Origin: a virus
Direction: 5' to 3' (one strand)
IMG/VR virus record: IMGVR_UViG_3300022074_000083
Coordinates: 1 to 47,124 of that record
Length of the DNA: 47,124 nucleotides
How positions within the stretch are numbered: the stretch's first letter is position 1; every line of letters starts with the position of its first letter. A model generated the notes under the pieces. The model was not told where the DNA came from, made no database searches, and was given only the letters and a program-made list of their open reading frames with translations. Positions 1 to 8,979 of the stretch are shown one piece after another. A program made the translations under genes and the position numbers.

Positions 1-116
1 GTATCAGCAGGTGTTGCCGCTAATGCTGTAGAACCAGTTATAACTGTAGCATCAATATGCTCTTCGGAAATTGCATCATCTGCTATTCCTCCTGCTGGTA
101 TTGTTGTTTTACTCAT
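1..116 (-). CDS. Tail fibre-like protein, N-terminal fragment cut by window edge
   Basis: Only the first 38 codons are inside the window. They read MSKTTIPAGGIADDAISEEH and continue with ATVITGSTALAATPAD, the kind of N-terminus seen on marine phage tail or fibre proteins. The start is supported by an AGAGGAG ribosome site about 8 bases upstream, and the gene follows the 543-aa tail protein after a 12-base gap. It may be the 5' part of the gene whose 3' part is at 46664-47124, but a direct join is out of frame, so sequence is missing between them if they are one gene. The role as a virion tail component is inferred from position. Confidence 0.7.
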   Translation of the reverse strand, partial: MSKTTIPAGGIADDAISEEHIDATVITGSTALAATPAD

Positions 117-128
117 GTGTTACTCCTC

Positions 129-1760
129 TTATCCGCAATGTAATGTGCATGGAACGCAATATGAACCATCACTATGTGTTATTGTTTTTGTTGTTGATGT
201 TACTTTAGCGATTGTGCTAGCTCTTAAAATATCATCTGCCTGTTTTTTTGCTGTGCCATCACCTTTACTCTGTAAGTAATCGCCAATAGACACTGTTTCA
301 TCTTTGTGTATTCTTACTAAAAATTCTCCCACAGATGCAACATACATGTCATTAACACCTGTTGTTCCATCATCATCGTCATCCCATGACATAAATACCC
401 CGTAAACAGCTTTACTATCTTCTGTGTCTGATATTTTACACATGGGTAATTGTTCATTATCTTCTTTAATTATTTTACCGACATAATCTTTACCATTATC
501 GGTATAAGTATAGTTATCTCCAACTTTACCTCCATCAGGTAAATCAATAGACTTTCTAACTTTTATTTTTTCTTCATCTTCATTTAGATGGTCTGACTCA
601 TACTCTACTTGATACCAATCACACATTGTTGCAATAGATTCCATTACAGTGCCACGAAGTATGGTTGGTTTAGAATTATCTGCAAGTCTTGACCAGTGAC
701 TTCCACAAAATGAACCATAAGATGTTGTGCTACCACTAATAGATATTGTTCCTTCAATGCTTCCTTGAGAAGCAAAAGTCATAATATCACCATCACCTGT
801 AGTTCTGTTAAGTCTTAAAGATGGATTGTTAGTTCTGGCAAGACAAAGAAAATTTGCTAATTCATATGAAAAACCTCCTCCACTTGTTGCTCCAGATAGA
901 GCACCTGCATCAACAGTTGTTCCTACTTCAAAACCATTAGCGGATGAATCAAATCTTGCAAATTCACTACCACTAGCTAAGAAAAATAAATCATCTGTAG
1001 CATGGTCATAAACTATACGACCTGCATCGTTATCTCCTGAGTCACCAAATTTAATACCGCCTTCACCACTTGTACCAGATAAGATTGTCATTCCAGAACT
1101 ACCGCTACCTTCAATAACTAATTCATCAGAAGCAGAATCAACACTTGCACTACTATCACCAGTTTTAATGTGTAATCCAACACCCAAGTCACCTTCGTTA
1201 CCTATGCCAACTACATCATTGCCACCACTGACAAATAACATATTAGCATTTCCGTTTGACTCTACTCTAAAGTCTACGTCATCAGAATCTTCGTTGATAA
1301 CAACTGCTGTATCTGTAATTGTGAGTTGGTCATCGTTAGAAGATGTTTGGTCGTCTATTCCTGCAAACGAAGCCGCAGGTATTAATGCTTTTTTTAATTC
1401 ACCATCAGTAGCATCTTCTATTAATACATGGTCAGCAGAATTATCTAAGGTAACTAAAGTTCTAGCAGAAATAGTGTCATCTGGTATTCCTATTGTACCT
1501 ACACTCTTTGCTTGGTGAACAACATAAATATTATTTGTGCCGCTAGGAGGTGCACCAGTAAACGATAGTGTTGTTCCAGATAAAGTGTATGCTGAGTTAG
1601 GGTCTTGTCTTACGTTACCAACAAATACTTCGATGTCTAATGTTGAACCAGGTGCTACATCTAATGTAAAATCAGTTGTGCTACCATCACCATTAAACCT
1701 CTTACCTACAAGAGATTGAAAAGTATTTCTGGTATCTAAAGGTGTACCTATAAAAGCCAT
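129..1760 (-). CDS. Tail fibre / receptor-binding type structural protein (543 aa)
   Basis: The N-terminus (MAFIGTPLDTRNTFQS, then KRFNGDGSTTDFTLDVAPGS, about residues 1-90) matches the common phage fibre-attachment style in which a short beta-sandwich links the fibre to the tail. The middle is Gly/Ser/Asp-rich with repetitive beta-type stretches, and the C-terminal ~150 residues form a distinct domain resembling tail-fibre C-terminal domains that carry short Asp runs (MSWDDDDDGTTGVND). It likely builds the distal tail spike or fibre that contacts the host surface. It lies last in the run nozzle, fibre, 115-aa protein, this gene, with 1-11 base gaps, so it belongs to the late structural operon. 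The exact partner is not visible. Confidence 0.75.
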   Translation of the reverse strand: MAFIGTPLDTRNTFQSLVGKRFNGDGSTTDFTLDVAPGSTLDIEVFVGNVRQDPNSAYTLSGTTLSFTGAPPSGTNNIYVVHQAKSVGTIGIPDDTISARTLVTLDNSADHVLIEDATDGELKKALIPAASFAGIDDQTSSNDDQLTITDTAVVINEDSDDVDFRVESNGNANMLFVSGGNDVVGIGNEGDLGVGLHIKTGDSSASVDSASDELVIEGSGSSGMTILSGTSGEGGIKFGDSGDNDAGRIVYDHATDDLFFLASGSEFARFDSSANGFEVGTTVDAGALSGATSGGGFSYELANFLCLARTNNPSLRLNRTTGDGDIMTFASQGSIEGTISISGSTTSYGSFCGSHWSRLADNSKPTILRGTVMESIATMCDWYQVEYESDHLNEDEEKIKVRKSIDLPDGGKVGDNYTYTDNGKDYVGKIIKEDNEQLPMCKISDTEDSKAVYGVFMSWDDDDDGTTGVNDMYVASVGEFLVRIHKDETVSIGDYLQSKGDGTAKKQADDILRASTIAKVTSTTKTITHSDGSYCVPCTLHCG

Positions 1761-1761
1761 C

Positions 1762-2109
1762 TTACGTTATCTCCATTATTGACAAAGCAATATCAGCCGC
1801 ACCAGATGCTGTCAGTGACAGTGTATCTGTTGTTTCCATTACTACTTTGTTACCCGAAAGTAATTCTAAAGTACCACCAACAGGTATAGGTGCATTAGTA
1901 ACTAGCTCAACTGTTTGGTTTGCTTCGTTGTTTGCTCCTGCTCTGCTAGAGGTATCTGAACCTAAACTAACTGTAGCAGTGATTTGTCCAGTTGTTGTAT
2001 TACCTATCATAACACCAAGAACTACAGTTGTTGTAGAACCTGCTACTGTATAGATAACATCAGCACTGGTTACACCTGCTTTAGTTACTACTTTAAAAGT
2101 ATTAGCCAT
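1762..2109 (-). CDS. Small tail-associated structural protein (115 aa)
   Basis: MANTFKVVTKAGVTSADVIY begins a Thr/Ser/Val-rich all-beta protein with no cysteines and no signal peptide. It is similar in feel to the small beta-sandwich proteins that sit between fibre genes in marine podoviruses. It is sandwiched between two fibre genes (gap 1 base downstream, 11 bases upstream), which makes a virion role very likely. It could be a fibre connector or a decoration subunit; nothing in the sequence decides between these. Confidence 0.65.
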   Translation of the reverse strand: MANTFKVVTKAGVTSADVIYTVAGSTTTVVLGVMIGNTTTGQITATVSLGSDTSSRAGANNEANQTVELVTNAPIPVGGTLELLSGNKVVMETTDTLSLTASGAADIALSIMEIT

Positions 2110-2120
2110 TTATCCTCCTA

Positions 2121-4424
2121 TTATCCTAATGCGATTGCTAAAGCTGTAGGGTCTTCTGTAGAAAATCCTGCACTTGTTAAATATGTTTTTAATGTTGTTA
2201 AAGCTACTTGCTTCATTGTTCCTGCATCATTTGTTACTAATCTATCTGCATCTACTAAAGTTACAGATGAAGCCGCAGTATCCCCATCCATAATATTTAA
2301 TTCTGCCGCAGTAGAAGTTACGCCATCAAGAATATTTAATTCTGCGGCTGTTGATGTGACACCATCAAGAATATTTAGTTCTGCCGCAGTGGATGTTACT
2401 GTTGTGCTTGCAATACTAAGAGCATCTGTTTCTAATGTTCCATCAATATCCACATCACCAGATATATCTAAGTTAGTAAATACTGAAGTTCCTACTGCTG
2501 TAATCTTATCATTAAATGTTGCCGCTCCTGCCGCAGACATATCAAGTGTTAATGCAGTTATTGCAGAGCCACCATCGTTACCTTTAAATATTATATCTTT
2601 ATCAGATGTAGTAGATTTAATTACAAAGTCTGTAGATGAATTAGTAAACTCACCAAATGTAGTTCCTGCATCTTTTAAGAAAATGTCTCCGCCATCAGCA
2701 TCTAACACAATATCTGTGGTTGCGTCAAGTGTTATTGTAGAACCAGAATCTATTTCTGCAATAACAGGAGTAGTTAAAGTTTTATTTGTTAATGTTGCAG
2801 TTGAGCTTACTGAAACTAAATCAGCATCACCCCCTGTGCTTGGTAATGTTAAAGTGTTTGATGCACTTTCTGAATGTGGTGCCGCTTGAAGTGCTTGTGC
2901 ATGTGCGTTTCCAGACTCACAATAAAAATTAATTTTAGACCTTGAGCCAGAGTTTTTTAAATCAATAGTACCAGATTCAATACCTACATTACCATCTAAT
3001 AATACTTGACCAGAACCTTTAGGTGTAATTTTTAAACTTATATTAGTATCGCCACCTGTAGCAGATAACTCTGGCGAGTTGCCTGTAGCGGCGTTTGTAA
3101 TATCAAATTGGTTAACTGCTGAAGCTGTAGTTTGAAATATTATTTGCTCATTGCCATTTTCATCACCTATAAAGTGTGCATCATCAATTAAAATGTTATG
3201 TGAATTAGTATCTAAGTTAGCTCCTAATTGTGGAGATGTATCTTCTACAACATTTGATATAGCTCCAGATGCCGCTAAACCCGATGTTAATGTAGACCTT
3301 GTAATTTTTTTAAGTCCACCACCAGAAGTATCTACTGCTAGTAGTACATCATCTCCTGCCACTGTAGATATTTCAGATAAAGAACCTACAGCTATAGAAT
3401 TAAAGTTTGTACCATCAGCTACAAGTAAATTACCTGCAGTGTTAGTACCCATAGTAATATCATCACCAGATACTGTTAAGTCTCCTGCTATAGTTACATT
3501 TTGACTTGCATCAATAGTTAGTGCACTAGTGCCTCCTGTTGCCATAGTAATAACATCAGAACCACTAAAAGTTATTGAAGTATTAGAATCTGCATCTCCT
3601 GCAATACTATCTAATTGTATACTACCTACATTTGTTATCGCAGAGTCACTAAAATCCAAAGTACCTGTTACATCAAAATTGCCATCTACTGTTAAGTTAC
3701 CCTCTACAGTTGCGTTAGCCCCACTAAGAGTTATAGCCGCAGTTGGTGTAGAACCAGATTTAATTACTAGCTCTCCACTAGAATTTGTTAAACTACCAAA
3801 AGTTGTACCTGCATCTTTAAGAGTAACGTCTGCACCATCAGCATCTAATATAATGTCTCCACTAGAATCTAATGTAATATCTGTGCCATCATTTGTAATA
3901 GTATCTAAAGCAATACTACCAATGTTAGTTATATTAGCATCACTAAAATCTAATGCACCGCCAACAGTTAATGTTCCAGATACATCTACATTGCCATTTA
4001 TATCTACAGTTGTAGCCGCTATTTGTATTTCTGTGTCAGCTACTAAATCTAATTGTCCATCTGTAGATGAATTAATATATATTGCTGTATCTCTAAACTG
4101 TAATTTTTCTGTGCTAGCTACAAGTATATCATCTGAAAATTCAAAGTAATCTTCATCTTCCATCCATTTTAAAACACCATCAGATGTTTCGCCATCGAAT
4201 GTAATTGCTATATCTGTTCCTGCTGTGCCCGCACCAAAAGTTAAAGTGTTACCTAGTAACTTAGTGATAGGGCCACCTTCATTAGCAGTCCCATCATGCG
4301 TATGTCCTGTACTAGCTTGAAAAGCCGCTAGTAACTGGTCAAACTCCGCATTAAAATGAGACGCTTCAATCGTAGCTCCATCAACAATAGTTGACGAACT
4401 CTGTCTTGTATACGTTTCTCCCAT
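2121..4424 (-). CDS. Large repetitive tail fibre protein (767 aa)
   Basis: The N-terminus (MGETYTRQSSSTIVDGATIE) is followed by a long array of beta-helix-like modules. A block of the type LDADGADVTLKDAGTTFG occurs near residue 190 and a close copy near residue 570, and TSTAAELNILDG is repeated three times near the C-terminus. Such repeats build trimeric fibre shafts. It follows the 515-aa nozzle-like protein by 3 bases, the usual position of a fibre in podoviruses. The C-terminus ends shortly after the AELNILDG repeats without a chaperone domain that I can recognise. A role as the main side fibre is inferred from length, composition and position. Confidence 0.8.
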   Translation of the reverse strand: MGETYTRQSSSTIVDGATIEASHFNAEFDQLLAAFQASTGHTHDGTANEGGPITKLLGNTLTFGAGTAGTDIAITFDGETSDGVLKWMEDEDYFEFSDDILVASTEKLQFRDTAIYINSSTDGQLDLVADTEIQIAATTVDINGNVDVSGTLTVGGALDFSDANITNIGSIALDTITNDGTDITLDSSGDIILDADGADVTLKDAGTTFGSLTNSSGELVIKSGSTPTAAITLSGANATVEGNLTVDGNFDVTGTLDFSDSAITNVGSIQLDSIAGDADSNTSITFSGSDVITMATGGTSALTIDASQNVTIAGDLTVSGDDITMGTNTAGNLLVADGTNFNSIAVGSLSEISTVAGDDVLLAVDTSGGGLKKITRSTLTSGLAASGAISNVVEDTSPQLGANLDTNSHNILIDDAHFIGDENGNEQIIFQTTASAVNQFDITNAATGNSPELSATGGDTNISLKITPKGSGQVLLDGNVGIESGTIDLKNSGSRSKINFYCESGNAHAQALQAAPHSESASNTLTLPSTGGDADLVSVSSTATLTNKTLTTPVIAEIDSGSTITLDATTDIVLDADGGDIFLKDAGTTFGEFTNSSTDFVIKSTTSDKDIIFKGNDGGSAITALTLDMSAAGAATFNDKITAVGTSVFTNLDISGDVDIDGTLETDALSIASTTVTSTAAELNILDGVTSTAAELNILDGVTSTAAELNIMDGDTAASSVTLVDADRLVTNDAGTMKQVALTTLKTYLTSAGFSTEDPTALAIALG
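2280..2400 (-). repeat. Three tandem ~39-bp repeats inside the fibre gene
   Basis: Three imperfect copies of a ~39-bp unit encode the repeated peptide TSTAAELNILDG (third copy LNIMDG). The copies differ mostly at synonymous positions (for example ccgcag, cggctg). Repeats of this kind allow length variation of the fibre shaft by slippage or recombination. Confidence 0.85.
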
Positions 4425-4427
4425 ATC

Positions 4428-5975
4428 TTATCTTCTTCCTCCTGGTGTAAATTCCATTTCAAATCCTTTTAAAGCTACTGGATTGTTTGTTGTTGCATCT
4501 AATATTTTTGTTGCTACTGTAAATCCACCACCCTCTACTGATTGTCTTATTAAACTTGAACCGCTTGAACCATATATTGCTCCGCCATATTGTGATTCAG
4601 CTAATCCATATTCTGCTATGTTACCTGTCCTTGCTAGTGTATACGCCGATGGTTGCGGTACATCATCATCCCCAAAATCATAAATTAGTAAAAAGCTAGA
4701 TGCTATAGTTCCTGTAGGGTCTATGTTCCATAATACTCTTTGAAAACTTTTTCTTAGTCCTGGGTCTCCCATTGTCATATCTGGAGAACGATAGATACCA
4801 CTTATATTATCTGTAGAACTAGCCCTAGTAAATACATTGCCAGACTCTTGTTGATATACAAAACCATCATAGCCACCATTAATAATTGTTTCAGAGCCAG
4901 ATATAAATCCAGAATCACATGCAGATACTTTTAATCCTTTTACATCAGCATACTCAAATCCTAATTGTTCTGTATTTGGATTTGCTTTAATTACAGCTAG
5001 TAATCCTTGTGCCGCATTTTCTGCTTGTGTAGTCCCAGTGGGAAAGAATATTCTGTATTGTGATTTACTTCTTATAACTAAAGAATTAATATTATGTGTG
5101 GTTATACTATTAATTCTTTGTTGTATTTGTTTTGATACAGTTCCTAATTCTACGTCACCAATTCTTTCTGTACCTGCAATAGTTCTTAAACCATCGGGTG
5201 CTAAGAATATAACGTCACCTGCAAGTTCCTGTATACTTCTACCATCTATACATCCTATCTTTCTAGTTACTGCAGTTACAACAAAATCACTTCTTGATGT
5301 TCCAGATATTTTAAATATTTTATCTTGGCCAAATACAAATAAATCATCACGAAAAACTTTAAGTCCTACTATCTCTGTATCTACTTTTATTGTCCCGCCA
5401 CCACTACCAGTAGTAAAACTATTAGTTTCAAATGGCCCCATAAAACTAAGTTCTTGTACATTAGAACTATGTCCTGCAAAGAATATGTGATTCTTAAATA
5501 CTTCTACAAATTTAAAATTAGATGTACCAGTAGCATTTACTACACTCGTACTAAAAGAAGTATTTAGTATTTGTGGGTTTGATGTTCCTGTTGCAATAAT
5601 AATTTTATCAGTACCATCAAAGTTAAATAATCTATGTTCATAGTTTTGTGTTGGTGTACCTAAACCTGTTATTGTAGATGTCCAACTACCAGAACCAGAA
5701 CTAGCTCTATGTATACTACCGCCTCTACCTGCTAAAACTACATCATTAAATATAGCAGTAAATACAACTCTCTCTGTAGATGCAGAAACTTGTGGGCAAA
5801 TGTTACTATTATATTTAGTAGTTCCTAAAACTTTTTTATAGCCACCTTCAATGTCTGGTTCAAAGTTTACTAACTGTAATGCCTCTCCTGGTGACATAGA
5901 AAACACATCTTTGTTTAGTGTTAATCCTCCACCTAGACTTACAACAGCAGGTCTTAGTTGTGAAGTATCTGGCAT
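4428..5975 (-). CDS. Tail nozzle / tubular-B-like tail protein (515 aa)
   Basis: The N-terminus contains PAVVSLGGGLTLNKDVFSMS and PGEALQLVNFEPDIEGGYKK, a pattern shared by the proteins that follow the head-tail adaptor in many marine podoviruses. It is likely the beta-propeller nozzle or stopper of the short tail. The body is beta-rich with repeated motifs such as VFKNHIFFAGHSSN and VFRDDLFVFGQDKI, spaced like propeller blades. It starts on the base where the 377-aa adaptor-like gene ends (ATG at 5975), so the two are translationally coupled. The function is inferred from order and repeated blades. Confidence 0.7.
   Translation of the reverse strand: MPDTSQLRPAVVSLGGGLTLNKDVFSMSPGEALQLVNFEPDIEGGYKKVLGTTKYNSNICPQVSASTERVVFTAIFNDVVLAGRGGSIHRASSGSGSWTSTITGLGTPTQNYEHRLFNFDGTDKIIIATGTSNPQILNTSFSTSVVNATGTSNFKFVEVFKNHIFFAGHSSNVQELSFMGPFETNSFTTGSGGGTIKVDTEIVGLKVFRDDLFVFGQDKIFKISGTSRSDFVVTAVTRKIGCIDGRSIQELAGDVIFLAPDGLRTIAGTERIGDVELGTVSKQIQQRINSITTHNINSLVIRSKSQYRIFFPTGTTQAENAAQGLLAVIKANPNTEQLGFEYADVKGLKVSACDSGFISGSETIINGGYDGFVYQQESGNVFTRASSTDNISGIYRSPDMTMGDPGLRKSFQRVLWNIDPTGTIASSFLLIYDFGDDDVPQPSAYTLARTGNIAEYGLAESQYGGAIYGSSGSSLIRQSVEGGGFTVATKILDATTNNPVALKGFEMEFTPGGRR
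5034..5042. promoter_or_regulatory. CCCAsTGGG palindrome, in-gene copy
   Basis: This exact copy of the dispersed palindrome lies in the nozzle-like gene, read on the minus strand as codons TTT CCC ACT GGG (Phe-Pro-Thr-Gly). See the repeat entry at 22835-34660 for the family. Confidence 0.6.
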
Positions 5976-7108
5976 TAGTAAGTAAATACAGGATTAGTTA
6001 CTGCACCCCTAGACGACATTTCTACATTAACTCTTGTATCTTTCATGTAGTCTTGTCTATTCAAAGATTCTATTCTAATTCTTTTTACTCCATCTTCATA
6101 TTCTGCATTTGCAATATTTGCTGATGGTATATCTGACCTTAATTTATATGCATAATATTTTGCTCTGTTTACAATAGTATCAGAATATATATCTGGTAAA
6201 TCTAAAGTATCAGTAGCTGATGATAATTCTGTGTGTGATTTGTAGTATTGATAATTTACTTGGTAAGTATCTCTATCTGGAATAGGACTAATACCAAAAC
6301 CTAAATTATCATTTGTTCTGTATACTGATTGTGGTTTTGCATAATGGTCACTACTATTTACTTTGTCTCTATGTATAATACCTTGTAAATAATTTTCATA
6401 ACTTACATACTGTAATTTAGTTGGTATTATATCTGCCTCTGATACTCTAACAAAATCAACTAACATATTAGTTGCAGTCGTTGGATTATTCAAAGTTATA
6501 ACTGTAGATTGCGATGTTGCTACAAATGTTTCGTCTACTATTTTACCTTGTCCAAAATCTGATACTGTAAGTGTTGTATTTAGATTAGTGGCATCCTCTG
6601 CAGATGTTCCTACTTGTATTTTAAACGCTTGTCCTGTTCCAACAGAATCTAAAGCTCTAACTTGTATTCTGTATGTTTTGTTTACAACAGTTGATATAGT
6701 CTGGTGTGCCGCAAAATCATTTAATAATAATCTACCATTACCTGTAGAACTATATGATGCAGAACCAGACCCTGCTATCGTAGTCCAGTTATTTATATTA
6801 GATGTAAACTCTCCATTAGTTACTAACTCTTTTGGTATTAAATAAAAAGAATCAAAGTCCGCTTTTCTAAATGCAGTTGGAAAAGTATATTCTTGTTGTC
6901 CAGAATTTACATCTTGTGTTGTGCTAGTATACAACCAAGGCCATTCTACTTCTGCTGTGTATAAATCATTAACAGCTTTGTTAACGAAAGTTTTTACTGC
7001 AGTTTGTATTCCTCTACTAGAACTAAAAGTAGATGAGGTTAACTCAACTTCATTCAGTTCTTGTAAAACATTATTTGCTAATGTTAAGTATGTTTTTGTC
7101 CCTGCCAT
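5975..7108 (-). CDS. Head-tail adaptor / tubular-A-like protein with inserted jelly-roll domain (377 aa)
   Basis: Residues 1-92 (MAGTKTYLTLANNVLQELNE through WPWLYTSTTQDVNSGQQEYT) look like the helical and beta start of a podovirus adaptor protein. Residues 226-377 (IIPTKLQYVSYENYLQGIIH onwards) resume that fold. Between them, about residues 94-225, sits a block of the type LVTNGEFTSNINNWTTIAG with TYRIQVRALDSVG. This has the look of a carbohydrate-binding-module-like beta sandwich, so the adaptor appears interrupted by a domain insertion. The gene is upstream of the nozzle-like gene, which is the expected order. The adaptor call is moderate; the insertion is read from sequence style alone. 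Confidence 0.7.
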   Translation of the reverse strand: MAGTKTYLTLANNVLQELNEVELTSSTFSSSRGIQTAVKTFVNKAVNDLYTAEVEWPWLYTSTTQDVNSGQQEYTFPTAFRKADFDSFYLIPKELVTNGEFTSNINNWTTIAGSGSASYSSTGNGRLLLNDFAAHQTISTVVNKTYRIQVRALDSVGTGQAFKIQVGTSAEDATNLNTTLTVSDFGQGKIVDETFVATSQSTVITLNNPTTATNMLVDFVRVSEADIIPTKLQYVSYENYLQGIIHRDKVNSSDHYAKPQSVYRTNDNLGFGISPIPDRDTYQVNYQYYKSHTELSSATDTLDLPDIYSDTIVNRAKYYAYKLRSDIPSANIANAEYEDGVKRIRIESLNRQDYMKDTRVNVEMSSRGAVTNPVFTY

Positions 7109-7271
7109 TTTCTATAGTGCCCCTTAATATTATAGTCTCTAACTGTCTTATTTTTAATTCTAAATCTTCTATTTTTGTTGAACAAGCACATGCAGGTTCT
7201 GCAACTGCATCTATTACATGTTGCTGACCAGAACTAGCTTTTGTTCGTTTTCTTAAATCGTGCACTGCCAT
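7071..7271 (-). CDS. Small protein with C-terminal coiled coil (66 aa), unknown
   Basis: MAVHDLRKRTKASSGQQHVI is followed by an ACAC pair and a short heptad-like helix (KIEDLELKIRQLETIILRG). AGGA lies about 8 bases before the ATG, and the gene starts one base after the 79-aa gene ends. It overlaps the first 38 bases of the adaptor gene in another frame. No family is recognised; placement between capsid and tail genes suggests a minor virion or assembly protein. Confidence 0.55.
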   Translation of the reverse strand: MAVHDLRKRTKASSGQQHVIDAVAEPACACSTKIEDLELKIRQLETIILRGTIENGRDKNILNISK

Positions 7272-7272
7272 A

Positions 7273-7512
7273 TTATATTCCTAATTGTATTTGATTAAAT
7301 CCTTCTATCGGATAAGCATCAACTTCAAAGCATATTGAATTAAAGTGTGCATCAAAGTCTCCTTGGCTATCAGCATAAGCTCTAAATTCCTCAACATACA
7401 TTTCTGTAGATGTTAAACATGTTTCCATATCTGGATATAAATATCCTTGATACTTTACCGATGGCCAATTAGGCATCGAGGTAATTATTATTGCCATTGC
7501 TACTTTTATCAT
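7273..7512 (-). CDS. Small protein with hydrophobic N-terminus (79 aa), unknown
   Basis: The N-terminus MIKVAMAIIITSMPNW is a short hydrophobic stretch that may be a membrane anchor or weak signal peptide. Two cysteines (in DMETCLTS and NSICFEVD) flank a Tyr/Glu-rich helix and could form a disulfide if exported. The gene follows directly after the hairpin terminator at 7523-7544. Function unknown. Confidence 0.6.
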   Translation of the reverse strand: MIKVAMAIIITSMPNWPSVKYQGYLYPDMETCLTSTEMYVEEFRAYADSQGDFDAHFNSICFEVDAYPIEGFNQIQLGI

Positions 7513-7522
7513 ATTATATTTT

Positions 7523-7544
7523 AAAAGGGGGCACTATGGCCCCC
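7523..7544 (-). terminator. Rho-independent terminator after capsid genes
   Basis: On the minus strand a GGGGGC stem, CATAGT loop and GCCCCC stem are followed by TTTT. It lies just below the 154-aa decoration-like gene (stop at 7560), so it would end or attenuate the capsid transcript before the tail genes and lower their level relative to capsid. Confidence 0.8.
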
Positions 7545-7559
7545 ATTATTATATTAATC

Positions 7560-8024
7560 TTACGAACCAGTGTCGTGTTGTGAATCTGTATTTCTGTCAG
7601 TTTCATCAACTCCAGAAATATCACACATTACAGCCCATACACGGATTTTACCCGCACTTGAGTCTGCACTTAACACTAGCACATCTAGAGTATCTGCTGA
7701 CGCTGAAATGTGTCTAGCAGTTGCTGTTAGTGTTGCATAACCAGTTGCGTTTGTGTCTCCATCTACATAGATGTCAACATCACCACCAGTGATACCTAAG
7801 TCTAACGTCACACTAGAAGATAATGCAGTTAATACTTCAATACCCGCTTCCATAATTAAAGTTTCTGCAGGTATATCTAATACTTGTAATACATCATTTT
7901 GTGACGCCCCTGCATCGCTATTAAGAGCAGAGATGTCAATCGTATTTTCAACAAGATAAGGTCTTCTACCTCTTGTTGGGTGACCAGTTGTTCCGCCTGG
8001 CCCAGTTACATTATATGTTGCCAT
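7560..8024 (-). CDS. Probable capsid decoration or head-fibre-like protein (154 aa)
   Basis: MATYNVTGPGGTTGHPTRGR leads into a beta-rich Asp/Thr/Ala-rich protein (SSVTLDLGITGGDVDIYVDG, KIRVWAVMCDISGV). It has no signal peptide and one cysteine. It follows the major capsid gene by 9 bases and ends just before a strong terminator, so it is likely expressed at capsid level. High expression and position suggest a decoration protein or abundant head component. Confidence 0.65.
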   Translation of the reverse strand: MATYNVTGPGGTTGHPTRGRRPYLVENTIDISALNSDAGASQNDVLQVLDIPAETLIMEAGIEVLTALSSSVTLDLGITGGDVDIYVDGDTNATGYATLTATARHISASADTLDVLVLSADSSAGKIRVWAVMCDISGVDETDRNTDSQHDTGS

Positions 8025-8033
8025 TTAGTCCTC

Positions 8034-8942
8034 CTAATCTATTTTTATATGTTCAGCAACTAGAGCAGTATCTCTTAATACTTTTCTACCAAACACATGC
8101 AAGCCTCTTACGACATCAGAGAATGAATCAGTGTCTCTAATAACTTCGATTTTTGCAATATGGTTAGCTGTTGCAGTGGATGACATATGCCCAGATAATA
8201 TTTTGAAGAAGTTCGCAGTTGAACTTGCCGCAAAGTTATTGGTCATATATAATTCCATGTTCATTACTTTACCCTCGTAAACTTTACCATTTCTTAATGG
8301 TGCCGCATTACCAGTGGTATCGCTCATTAATTTTGAACTAGCTTGTCCCATTTGTTCATAAAATTCTGGTGAACCCAAGAACCATCTATTTTCTTCTGGT
8401 ACGTCTTGAAGATTTAATAGTCTTGCGTGTTTAGAAATTATGTCTACTGGGTCTGTTTCACTAGAATCAAATCCTGTATCAACTCCAGAACCATCAGAAC
8501 CAATTACATGGTCTGGTGAGCTACTGCTAGGCCCTGCAAACATTGCCGCAATTACGTTTGCGTCATATGCGTTTTTTAGAGCATATGCACCAGAAGAAGT
8601 AGACACAGACTCAAAGTTAATATGAGAATGTCTTTCTTCGATGTCATCTACTTTAAAAGCAAATGTGTTTGCTTGGTCTACTGTCAGTTGCAGTTGGTCG
8701 TCTACAATTTCTTGTACATTAACTACTGCACCTCTAGTATATGAGCTAACAGAAACTACAGGTTCCTTGATGATATTCACTGTATCGCCAAAATTTTCAA
8801 TTTCGCCTGCGTAGTCAGTGTTTGTAAGTGCTTCTGCTACGGATGCTGTTCTGAAAAACTTTTGGACTTTTTGACTATAAATAATCGGACTAAAGTTACC
8901 ATTAGGCAAATTATTATAGTTAGCAGTTTTTGTAAATGCCAT
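8034..8942 (-). CDS. Major capsid protein (302 aa)
   Basis: The order portal, scaffold, this gene, decoration-like gene is the standard head module. The protein has the length and composition of an HK97-fold coat protein: an N-terminal arm (MAFTKTANYNNLPNGNFSPI), a long helix-rich P-domain region (DDQLQLTVDQANTFAFKVDD) and a segment with PEENRWFLGSPEFYEQMGQA typical of marine podovirus coat proteins. There is no recognisable pro-peptide or fused protease. It starts 37 bases after the scaffold gene ends. Confidence 0.85.
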   Translation of the reverse strand: MAFTKTANYNNLPNGNFSPIIYSQKVQKFFRTASVAEALTNTDYAGEIENFGDTVNIIKEPVVSVSSYTRGAVVNVQEIVDDQLQLTVDQANTFAFKVDDIEERHSHINFESVSTSSGAYALKNAYDANVIAAMFAGPSSSSPDHVIGSDGSGVDTGFDSSETDPVDIISKHARLLNLQDVPEENRWFLGSPEFYEQMGQASSKLMSDTTGNAAPLRNGKVYEGKVMNMELYMTNNFAASSTANFFKILSGHMSSTATANHIAKIEVIRDTDSFSDVVRGLHVFGRKVLRDTALVAEHIKID

Positions 8943-8979
8943 TTTAGTCTCCTAAAAGTTTGTTATTAAAACACTCAAG

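Noticed and set aside
1984-4149. Long plus-strand ORFs opposite the fibre genes (about 300 and 206 codons)
   Set aside because: They lie antisense to a repetitive beta-rich fibre gene whose codon use leaves the opposite strand open; low-complexity Val/Ser/Pro content and no ribosome sites.
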